Shown here: one piece after another, positions 54,182 through 62,851 of the stretch
Numbering within the stretch: position 1 is the stretch's first letter
Layout: every line of letters starts with the position of its first letter
NCBI GenBank assembly: GCA_023382595.1
Contig: JAHDWB010000006.1
Span: 1-64,000, forward strand
Length of the DNA: 64,000 bases
Direction: 5' to 3'
Source of the DNA: Anaerolineales bacterium
GTDB taxonomy: Bacteria; Chloroflexota; Anaerolineae; Anaerolineales; Villigracilaceae
Notes under the pieces: generated by a model
The model's database searches: none
What the model was told of the DNA's origin: nothing
The model's input: only the letters and a program-made list of their open reading frames with translations
Made by a program: the position numbers and the translations under genes

Positions 54182-54997
54182 CTAATCTTGCTTCTCGAAG
54201 CGGTAGGAAAATCCCAAAATGTACGTTGAACCACAACACAGATATTCACCCAAATCTTGGTCTGATGATATGAGGAGATATTTACTATCTATTGAATCGA
54301 TCATCAATATGATGGCTGGTATTGAGCTAACGCTTACTCGGATTCGATTCTTTTCGATGATTTCATAATCCCCCACATATACCTCCTTGGAAGTTTTCCA
54401 AGACTTGGTCATGATAAGGGTGCCATCCTCTAAGAACTCAACTGTTGTTCCAACAAATTCTGGATTAGCAATTACCTTTGTATCTCTCCAAACGCCTAGA
54501 ATCGCTTGCTCAGTCCCACTTTGCGAATCGATAGGAGTACTAATTGTCACAGGTGGAATGATGCTTATGTTAGGCGAATTTCTTTGTGACATTACCCAAA
54601 ACGTTACCACAACACATACTGATAAACTAAACAGAAACAATGAACCTGCTAACAATATTTGGGTTAAATTCTTGTTGTTTTTTGGAGTATCTTTTTCAAC
54701 CTTTTTTTCACTTCTACTTATTACATTTCTTGGGGACGCAACAGAGTTTGCTTGTGGAACTTCAATTTGTAACTCCTGAATGGCTTTTCGAGCCTGTACA
54801 TTATTCGGATTTATTTCGAGAACTTTTTTTAGACAATATCGTTTTTGTTCAACTTTTGCCACACAAAAAGCCAAATATAGCCAAGCACTCTCATCGTTTG
54901 GATTTTCTTTTACTATTTCTTGCAAGAGAAGACCAGCATTTCTCTTGTCGCTCTGCTTTATGAATTGAATTGCATTTTCCAGCCTTTTGTCAACCAT
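54182..54997 (-). CDS. Hypothetical TPR-like, single-pass membrane protein
   Basis: A 271-residue protein. The first 70 residues hold two TPR-like helix pairs (RNAGLLLQEIVKENPNDESA and CLKKVLEINPNNVQARKAIQE), then a Lys/Asn/Ser-rich linker, one membrane helix (about 112-136) and an outer domain of about 110 residues with ILGVWRDTK and VEFLEDGTLIMTKSW, reminiscent of small lipocalin-like beta domains. ATG 54997 follows AAGGATAAAAAT. AT-rich like its neighbours. Function unknown. Confidence 0.65.
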   Translation of the reverse strand: MVDKRLENAIQFIKQSDKRNAGLLLQEIVKENPNDESAWLYLAFCVAKVEQKRYCLKKVLEINPNNVQARKAIQELQIEVPQANSVASPRNVISRSEKKVEKDTPKNNKNLTQILLAGSLFLFSLSVCVVVTFWVMSQRNSPNISIIPPVTISTPIDSQSGTEQAILGVWRDTKVIANPEFVGTTVEFLEDGTLIMTKSWKTSKEVYVGDYEIIEKNRIRVSVSSIPAIILMIDSIDSKYLLISSDQDLGEYLCCGSTYILGFSYRFEKQD

Positions 54998-55039
54998 ATT
55001 TTTATCCTTGTGGAACTTTTTTGTTTCTAATACGGGAAG

Positions 55040-55138
55040 CGCCCAACGAGACTGTCGAAAAACCGTTTTTTTCGAGAATTCGTCCTGCCTGAGGACCCGT
55101 GTCTCGCGTCGTACGGATATTGTACCCCGTCCGGGGTC
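55040..55138. repeat. 99-base IS-end repeat, copy 1
   Basis: Identical by eye to 57159-57257. On the minus strand it forms the 3' end of an insertion sequence: it begins at the transposase-remnant stop codon, has a short GACCCC/GGGGTAC hairpin and a TCGAAAAA/TTTTTCGA hairpin, and ends CTCGTTGGGCG. The sequence beyond both copies is unrelated, which marks the element boundary. Confidence 0.9.
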
Positions 55139-55352
55139 AGCGGAGCGCCGCGAAAGCGTGGATCTTGGCGATATTATGAACCAGCGCGAACAAGCGCCAT
55201 TGTACATCCACTTTCCGTTTGGAGCGAAGGGTGATAGGGTACGCGTCTGGAAGGCTGCCTTCTCTCTTCGAACCACGAACAACAAACGGCTCGGACCATG
55301 CAACATCCGAACCGCTTTTTATTCCTGGCTGTCTTTCTGGTCTTTTATGCCA
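55137..55352 (-). pseudogene. Transposase C-terminal remnant
   Basis: An open stretch of 71 codons ending VQWRLFALVHNIAKIHAFAA-LR-stop. This is the typical C-terminus of DDE transposases of IS1182-like or related families (QWxLxxLVHNIxKI). The N-terminal and catalytic parts are gone; upstream is only the 29-base IS-end repeat at 55359. So a whole element collapsed by internal deletion to about 350 bases. Confidence 0.7.
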
Positions 55353-55358
55353 TCACCT

Positions 55359-55387
55359 CTTGACACTGCTGTTCATCGGTAGGCGTG
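55359..55387. repeat. 29-base IS-end-like repeat, copy 2
   Basis: Matches 53166-53194 with one difference. It marks the presumed left end of the collapsed insertion sequence whose right end is at 55040, and follows the gene at 55401 by 13 bases. Confidence 0.75.
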
Positions 55388-55400
55388 GTCTTGAAAGATT

Positions 55401-56363
55401 CTATACAGTATAGCCAAGATTTAAGACTGTTAGTGTGACTGCTTTTACTGTGCTTAGTGACACATTTACATATTCTATTGCAGTCTCGTGAGTTACTGTC
55501 CAAGAAGTGCCAATTTCAGTGTCGACTCCATGGTCAGCCGCGTTTCTGATATGTCCAAGATATTTGAACATATTTTTATGTTTTGTGCGAATTTGAGTGC
55601 CGTTAAACTTTTCAACTTTTGAGTTGATACCTGTTGCGCCAGTAAGATTCACAGAATGATGAGTACCGAGTTGTACAAGAAACGACTCAATTGCATTACC
55701 CGCAAACACTATAGATGTACGGGAATTTTCCGAGCGCAATTCTTGAAAAGCCGTAGTTAGGGGAGTGAATACTTCTTGATAATTAATCCAATCTGCTGTT
55801 TCATTTCCCAATCGTGACCTAATTTTTGTTTCAGCCAAAGCACGGTCTAGTGCTACTTCAGATGCGATTTCAATAAAGCCTGCTTTCTTAGTGTCAAATT
55901 CAGCAGGCTTAAATAAGCCGCCACCTTCTGTAACTAATGATTGTGCAAAAGTTCCAAGACTGATCAATGTATCTTTTATCTCATCTCGATGTCTTTGGAA
56001 AGAATACATTACTTTTATTTGTTCTGCTGCTGTGGATGCTAATCCCGTAACTGCAAGGCGAAATTTAAATGCTTGGTAAGGGGCGTAATTTTCTAAGACA
56101 AGGCGTAAAACTGCGGCTTTTTGGCTATCTCTGGCAGTTACTAGATATATGGCAAAAGGCTTTTGTGGGCAGTAATTACCATTTGCTTGTAGTCCAACTA
56201 AACCTAGTTCTGTTGCCATTCCAAGAGCATTGCGAGCATTTGTCAGTGGCACATCCATAAATTCAGCCACATAATTTTCGTCACAACCCTGCATTCTTGT
56301 TAGAACTGCGTCGGTTGCGGCGATTACATTCTCTGCCGTAGTGGGGAAAATATCTACTGGCAT
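55401..56363 (-). CDS. Protein with C-terminal Rx4H HEPN-like motif (putative effector)
   Basis: A 320-residue protein. The first 75 residues look like a winged-helix domain (NYVAEFMDVPLTNARNALGM, TELGLVGLQANGNYCP). The middle is mainly helical. The C-terminus has FKYLGHIRNAADHG with R273-x4-H278, the catalytic RNase signature of HEPN and Abi-C-like domains, within a helical context. It starts 4 bases after the wHTH gene at 56368, so both form one unit. AT-rich and bracketed by IS ends. An anti-phage or toxin role is inferred from the motif and context only. Confidence 0.6.
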   Translation of the reverse strand: MPVDIFPTTAENVIAATDAVLTRMQGCDENYVAEFMDVPLTNARNALGMATELGLVGLQANGNYCPQKPFAIYLVTARDSQKAAVLRLVLENYAPYQAFKFRLAVTGLASTAAEQIKVMYSFQRHRDEIKDTLISLGTFAQSLVTEGGGLFKPAEFDTKKAGFIEIASEVALDRALAETKIRSRLGNETADWINYQEVFTPLTTAFQELRSENSRTSIVFAGNAIESFLVQLGTHHSVNLTGATGINSKVEKFNGTQIRTKHKNMFKYLGHIRNAADHGVDTEIGTSWTVTHETAIEYVNVSLSTVKAVTLTVLNLGYTV

Positions 56364-56367
56364 GGGT

Positions 56368-57120
56368 TTAATTTATTTCGTTTTCAGCAGACGAATCTTC
56401 TTTACTTGACGTTGACAAGTCGTCAAGTAATTTCCTTATTTTCTGACCTAAATCGTCAAGGTCTGATGGAGTTACGCTTATTTGAATTTGTATATTAACT
56501 GGCACACCACTAGGTAAATCAACTGAGCGGACAATTTCTTTTATAGTTTGTGTATTGGGCAAAAGTTTCTGATTATTAACAATTGTCGTTTCAACATCTT
56601 CTTGTGTTATTTGGTCGCTGTTACTGTACACCAGACTTGTTGGAATTAATTGTCCATCTTTTTCAGAAAGTAATTCAGCACTTTTGAGAATGTCAATAAT
56701 TGATTGTGCTCCCGCCATAACATCTTTCGTCTTTTGTTGTCCAGCAGAATAGGCTATATGGCTTTTCAGGGTTGATTCGTCCATTCCTTTTCGAATCTTA
56801 ACCGCCGCAAGCATTTTGGACAAAAACTCATTTGACCCAACGATATCTCGCCATGCCGAGGCTATTTCATCGCCACGCTCAAACTCTAATGCGCGTGCTA
56901 AACGCTTTCCTAAATCGCTTGTCGTCTTTGTTCTATCTCCTTCGATTATTCCCACTGCACCTAAAAAACCATTATTACGGCTAACCTGTGTTCGGTGCAT
57001 TTTTGTTACTTGAGCGGCTTCATCTAAAGTAAATGGCTTGTCAAAAAAACCATAACTTCTAATGATTTTGCACAACTCTTCATAAGAAGAACCAGGAAGT
57101 TTAAACTTATCGTCAGACAT
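56368..57120 (-). CDS. Winged-helix protein, DUF5343-like (putative partner)
   Basis: A 250-residue protein beginning KLPGSSYEELCKIIRSYGFF. Residues 10-75 fit a winged helix-turn-helix: TLDEAAQVTKMHRTQVSRNN as the helix-turn-helix and GAVGIIEGDRTKTTSDLG as the wing. The C-terminal 60 residues (VNIQIQISVTPSDLDDLGQKIRKLL then an acidic tail) may bind a partner. An AAGGAGTAAATT ribosome site precedes the ATG. First gene of a two-gene operon with the HEPN-like protein; it could be its regulator, sensor or antitoxin. Confidence 0.62.
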   Translation of the reverse strand: MSDDKFKLPGSSYEELCKIIRSYGFFDKPFTLDEAAQVTKMHRTQVSRNNGFLGAVGIIEGDRTKTTSDLGKRLARALEFERGDEIASAWRDIVGSNEFLSKMLAAVKIRKGMDESTLKSHIAYSAGQQKTKDVMAGAQSIIDILKSAELLSEKDGQLIPTSLVYSNSDQITQEDVETTIVNNQKLLPNTQTIKEIVRSVDLPSGVPVNIQIQISVTPSDLDDLGQKIRKLLDDLSTSSKEDSSAENEIN

Positions 57121-57158
57121 AATTTACTCCTTGTTATTCAGTTTTTATATTCTAGAAA

Positions 57159-57257
57159 CGCCCAACGAGACTGTCGAAAAACCGTTTTTTTCGAGAATTC
57201 GTCCTGCCTGAGGACCCGTGTCTCGCGTCGTACGGATATTGTACCCCGTCCGGGGTC
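57159..57257. repeat. 99-base IS-end repeat, copy 2
   Basis: Same sequence and orientation as 55040-55138, but with no transposase coding sequence attached: similarity ends two bases into the former stop codon. It lies 38 bases upstream of the winged-helix gene start, so it could supply promoter sequence to the pair. Confidence 0.9.
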
Positions 57258-57727
57258 TAGTGAGGGGGGCACGCTCTTGGTTTTCGTGCTCGCCGAGCGA
57301 CGCCGAACTAGGGGATATACCGCCACCGCATAACTGACTATAGACGGCGGCGGTGTAAAGCCTTGCTCATTGTGATATACTGCTATAAATTAGTTTATTA
57401 TCAGATTATACCTACACAATTTCCGCAGGTCAACATGCAAAACAGGACAACAGATCCCCCCTCCAAAAGCAAAAAACTTCTCGACCAGCTTCGAGCCCAA
57501 ATTTGCCTCAAGCAATATTCCCCCTGTATCGAACGGTCATCCTATAGTCATCCTATATGCTCGCTATATGCTCCCATATGGTTCCATATGCTTCCGGGCG
57601 CAAACCCAGCACACAAAATCCCGCAAACACCTCCACCGCGCTCATCCTTCGCTCATCCCACAGCCAACCGTCTACTTCCACCTCTTTCCTCTTTCCAACC
57701 TTCCAACCTGCAAACTTTCCACTTCCC

Positions 57728-57772
57728 GACCACTCAGACCATTTAGACCATTTAGACCACTCAGACCAATCA
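57728..57772 (+). repeat. Five tandem 9-base units (GACCAYTYA type)
   Basis: Units GACCACTCA, GACCATTTA (twice), GACCACTCA, GACCAATCA. The same unit family recurs at 57963-58023 and at 59204-59253. Confidence 0.85.
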
Positions 57773-57817
57773 AGCCCCAATCAAGCTCCAACCGAGCACC
57801 AATCATCCTGTACTGTA

Positions 57818-57872
57818 GCTCCAATCGAGCTCCAATCGAGCTCCAATCAAGCTCCAATCAGGCTCCACTCAT
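57818..57872 (+). repeat. Five tandem 11-base units (GCTCCAATCRA type)
   Basis: Two exact copies of GCTCCAATCGA followed by three variants. The block is flanked on both sides by CATCCTRTACTGTAGCT words (57804-57820 and 57870-57886), a larger duplication. Confidence 0.85.
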
Positions 57873-57962
57873 CCTATACTGTAGCTGCAACCATCCTACA
57901 GCCATCCTGCAACCAAACTGTAGCCAAGCAAAAACGGGATTTGACGCATGCTCCATTTCCCC

Positions 57963-58023
57963 GACCAAGCGACTAACCGACCAGTCAGACCATTTAGACT
58001 AATCAGACTACTCCGACCAACTA
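57963..58023 (+). repeat. Second block of 8/9-base GACYANYYA units
   Basis: Seven degenerate units in a row, the first two of 8 bases and the rest of 9. They lie 120 bases upstream of the phosphatase-family gene and match the block at 57728. Confidence 0.75.
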
Positions 58024-58143
58024 CCAACTGCCTACCACCAACCACCAACCATCCCTTTCCCCACTTTCCTCCCTCCGCTTGCAACCCGCCCACAAACCAT
58101 ATATACTCATTCAACCGCTGTTAACCGACCAAAGGAGGCTCCC

Positions 58144-59160
58144 ATGCCGTTCTATAAAAGTCTCGACAGCCGAACCGTAGCGGGCAGGCGCACCGCCCAC
58201 AACCTGCGCGTGCTCAAATTCGAACTGGACAAAACCATCCCTGCCAAGACGGTCGACTCCACCCTCCTGCTCGCCACCTGGAACATCCGCGAATTCGGCG
58301 GCTCCAAATCCGGCGGGCGCGAAGCCGAACCGCTCTTCTACCTCGCCGAGATCATCTCCCGCTTCGACATCGTCGCCGTACAGGAAGTCCGCGATAACCT
58401 CGACGAACTCGACCGCCTCATGAACATCCTCGGCGGCTGGTGGAAGTACCTCGTCTCGGATGTCACCCTCGGGGCGCAGGGCAACAACGAACGCCATGCC
58501 TACATCTACGACACGCGCAAGATCTCCTTCGGCGGATTGGCGGGCGAACTCGTGCCTGAGATGAAGAAGCAGGGCGACCTGCTCGCCTCCGACTTCTCCT
58601 TTGCCCGTACCCCCTATGTGGCTGGGTTCAAGGCTGGATGGTTCAAATTCACCCTCTGCACCCAGCACTTCTACTACGGGCAGGCAAAAGCGGATGACCC
58701 CCAGCGTGTCGAAGAAGCCCGCAAGGTTGTCGCACTCCTAAAGAAGCGTATGCGCTCCAAGGACGCCTGGGCATACAACGCCATCCTGCTCGGCGACTTC
58801 AACGTCTTCTCCACCAAGGACGAGACCTTTCAAGCGCTCGAAAAGGGCATGTTCCACATCCCCAAGAACCTGCGCAATACCTACACCAACGCCGTGCGGA
58901 ACAAGCCCTTCGACCAGATCGCCTTCCTTGCGCGTGACGTCGAATCGCAAATGGGGCTGGCGCGCGCTGGAGCCTTCCCCTTCTTTGAGCATGTCTACCG
59001 CGACGCCGACTGGCAGACCTACCAGCCCGAAAGCACCCTCGCCAAATACAAGCAGTGGCGCACCTTCAAGATGTCCGATCACCTCCCGCTCTGGGTGGAG
59101 TTGTTCGTCGATTTCGGCGACGCCTACCTCGAGCGCAAATCCCAAAAGCCCCCGTCATAA
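58144..59160 (+). CDS. Endonuclease/exonuclease/phosphatase family protein
   Basis: A 338-residue EEP-fold enzyme with the metal and catalytic motifs in order: LLATWNIREFGG (about 42-53), VAVQEV (about 79-84, metal Glu), ILLGDFNVFS (about 215-224, Asp/Asn pair) and MSDHLPLWVEL (about 316-326, catalytic Asp-His). Substrates of this fold range from DNA to phospholipids and inositol phosphates; no specificity loop is recognisable. There is no signal peptide, so it is cytoplasmic. A strong AAAGGAGG ribosome site precedes the ATG. Confidence 0.85.
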   Translation: MPFYKSLDSRTVAGRRTAHNLRVLKFELDKTIPAKTVDSTLLLATWNIREFGGSKSGGREAEPLFYLAEIISRFDIVAVQEVRDNLDELDRLMNILGGWWKYLVSDVTLGAQGNNERHAYIYDTRKISFGGLAGELVPEMKKQGDLLASDFSFARTPYVAGFKAGWFKFTLCTQHFYYGQAKADDPQRVEEARKVVALLKKRMRSKDAWAYNAILLGDFNVFSTKDETFQALEKGMFHIPKNLRNTYTNAVRNKPFDQIAFLARDVESQMGLARAGAFPFFEHVYRDADWQTYQPESTLAKYKQWRTFKMSDHLPLWVELFVDFGDAYLERKSQKPPS

Positions 59161-59203
59161 CCGCCAACAGCTCCCCCAACTCAGTTTATAATACCCACCG
59201 TCC

Positions 59204-59253
59204 GACCAGTTAGACCAATCAGACCAACAGACTAACCGACCAAGAGACCACCA
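59204..59253 (+). repeat. Third block of 8/9-base GACCANYYA units abutting a start codon
   Basis: Six degenerate units (two of 9, then four of 8 bases) fill the leader and end 6 bases before the ftcD ATG. They occupy the place where a Shine-Dalgarno sequence should be. Confidence 0.75.
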
Positions 59254-59259
59254 AACCAA

Positions 59260-60792
59260 ATGACCACTCCCCTCATCGAATGCATCCCCAACTTCTCCGA
59301 AGCGCGCCGCCCCGAAGTCATTGACCGCATCGTCGCCGTCATCCAAGCCGTCCCCGACGTCAAACTGCTCGACCGCTCCTCCGACCTCGACCACAACCGC
59401 ACCGTCCTCACCTTCGCTGGTTCCCCCGCCGGAGTGGAGGAAGCCGCCTTCCGCGCCATCCAGACCGCCGCCGAACTCATCGACCTCGACGGGCACACCG
59501 GCGAACACCCCCGCATCGGCGCCACCGACGTCGTCCCCTTCGTCCCCCTCGGGGACGCCAGCATGGAAGACTGCATCGCCATCGCCCAGCGTCTCGGTCA
59601 GCGCGTCGGCTCGGAACTGAACATCCCCGTCTATCTCTACGAATCCGCCGCGACCCGTCCCGAGCGTGTCAATCTCGAGAACATCCGCAAAGGACAGTAC
59701 GAAGCGCTCAAGGCGGAGATCGCGGACCCCGAGCGCACCCCCGACTACGGACCTGCAGTCCTGCCCAAAGCCGGAGCCACCGTCATCGGCGCGCGCGCGC
59801 CGCTCATCGCCTTCAACGTCTATCTCACCACCGACGATGTCAGCATAGCCAAAAAGATCGCCAAAGCCGTCCGCCACTCCACCGGCGGTTTGCGCTATGT
59901 CAAGGGGCTCGGTCTGCTCGTGGATGGTCGCGCGCAGGTCTCCATGAACCTCACCGACTTCCGCCAGACCCCCATCGCCCGCGTCGTTGAGTTCATCCGC
60001 CGCGAAGCGCAGCGTTACGGCGTCGCCATCCACCACAGCGAACTCGTCGGTTTGATTCCCCAAGAGTCCCTTGTGGATGCGGCGGTCTGGTACACGCAGT
60101 TGGATGGATTTGACAAGGAGCAGATCCTTGAGTCCAGGCTTTATTCTTCAGCTTCCGCCGCGCCTCAATCCCCACCCGCATCTGCTTCCTTCCTCGACGA
60201 AGTAGCCTCCCCCGTACCTGCCCCCGGAGGCGGCTCTGCCGCTGCCTATGCCGGGGCATTGGGCGCAGCCCTCGTTGCCATGGTCTCCGGTCTCACCATC
60301 GGCAAAAAGAAATACGCTGAAGTCGAAGCCGAAATGCAAGCCATCCGCGTCATCGCCGAAAAGCTCCGTGCCGACATGACCCAAGCCGTCGAAGACGACG
60401 CCGCCTCCTTCGAAGCGGTCATCGGCGCATTCAAACTCCCCAAAGATACCGAAGAACAGCAGACCGCCCGCACCGCCGCCATTCAGGTCGCCACCCTCAA
60501 CGCCGCCCACATCCCATTGCACTCGGCTGAGAACTCCGTCAAGATCATGGAACTCGCCGTCAAATGCGCCGAGCGCGGGCTGATCAGCGCCATCAGTGAC
60601 TCTATGTCCGGTTTCGCCATGGCGCGCGCCTCGCTCACCGCCGCAGGTTACAACGTACGCATCAACATCAACTCCCTGCCCGATCCCTCCGCTGGTCAAC
60701 CGTATTTAGATGAACTCTCCGCTCTCGAAACAGAAGCGGACGAACTCGAAAAGAGAATCCGCGCCATCATGAAAGAGCGCGGCGGGATTTAG
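59260..60792 (+). CDS. ftcD: Glutamate formiminotransferase / formiminotetrahydrofolate cyclodeaminase
   Basis: A 510-residue bifunctional enzyme. The formiminotransferase half (about 1-300) has IECIPNFSEARRPEVID, DHNRTVLTFAGSP and HIGATD-type GEHPRIGATDVVPFVPL (key residues around 85-105); the cyclodeaminase half (about 310-500) has VPAPGGGSAAAYAGALGAAL. It moves the formimino group from formiminoglutamate to tetrahydrofolate and deaminates it, feeding C1 metabolism from histidine breakdown. No hut genes are nearby. The ATG has no Shine-Dalgarno sequence because the repeat block fills its leader. Confidence 0.92.
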   Translation: MTTPLIECIPNFSEARRPEVIDRIVAVIQAVPDVKLLDRSSDLDHNRTVLTFAGSPAGVEEAAFRAIQTAAELIDLDGHTGEHPRIGATDVVPFVPLGDASMEDCIAIAQRLGQRVGSELNIPVYLYESAATRPERVNLENIRKGQYEALKAEIADPERTPDYGPAVLPKAGATVIGARAPLIAFNVYLTTDDVSIAKKIAKAVRHSTGGLRYVKGLGLLVDGRAQVSMNLTDFRQTPIARVVEFIRREAQRYGVAIHHSELVGLIPQESLVDAAVWYTQLDGFDKEQILESRLYSSASAAPQSPPASASFLDEVASPVPAPGGGSAAAYAGALGAALVAMVSGLTIGKKKYAEVEAEMQAIRVIAEKLRADMTQAVEDDAASFEAVIGAFKLPKDTEEQQTARTAAIQVATLNAAHIPLHSAENSVKIMELAVKCAERGLISAISDSMSGFAMARASLTAAGYNVRININSLPDPSAGQPYLDELSALETEADELEKRIRAIMKERGGI

Positions 60793-60810
60793 TTTTCCTG
60801 CGCCAAAGCA

Positions 60811-60844
60811 AAAGAGCCAGACGTTTTTATGCGTCTGGCTCTTT
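60811..60844. terminator. Bidirectional intrinsic terminator
   Basis: 13-base perfect arms (60811-60823 and 60832-60844) around an 8-base loop, with a T-run on the plus side (CTTCTTTTG) and A/T-rich flank on the other. It separates the converging ftcD and acs genes. Confidence 0.88.
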
Positions 60845-60867
60845 CTTCTTTTGTCTTTCCTGCTTGC

Positions 60868-62763
<1,896 letters not shown>

Positions 62764-62814
62764 GGTTCTCTCCTCTGTCTGAAATTTTTGCAATTTTAAT
62801 ACCATTTTGCTGAA

Positions 62815-62847
62815 AGGTGACGGTCACTTTCAAAATGCCCGTCACCT
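62815..62847. repeat. 33-base palindrome related in design to the one at 28219
   Basis: Arms AGGTGACGG (62815-62823) and CCGTCACCT (62839-62847) with a partly paired CACTTTCAAAATG centre. It starts 5 bases past the stop of the FAD oxidoreductase gene. The AGGTGAC...CTTTCAAA...GTCACCT layout is shared with 28219-28255. Confidence 0.65.
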
Positions 62848-62851
62848 GAAT

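Larger units (their letters stand above)
57258..58143. other. Long gene-free region with short-period tandem repeats
   Basis: 886 bases without a credible gene. It is C-rich and low in complexity on the plus strand, with 9-base repeats (57728-57772 and 57963-58023), 11-base repeats (57818-57872), and a segment 57535-57600 rich in ATATG/CATCC words. Translations give Ser/Pro/Gln-rich nonsense. A ribosome site (AAAGGAGGCTCCC) for the next gene is at its end. Confidence 0.6.

Noticed and set aside
55137-55306. N-terminal extension of the TPR-membrane protein across the 99-base repeat
   Set aside because: The frame is open, but it reads the IS end and transposase tail out of frame; the ATG at 54997 has its own ribosome site.
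53166-57257. Complete integron
   Set aside because: No integrase or attI; only one imperfect attC-like fold. The flanking repeats fit insertion-sequence ends better.
57363-58002. Overlapping plus-strand frames of 126-144 codons
   Set aside because: Translations are Ser/Pro/Gln-rich repeats produced by the 9- and 11-base tandem repeats; no start signal or conserved pattern.
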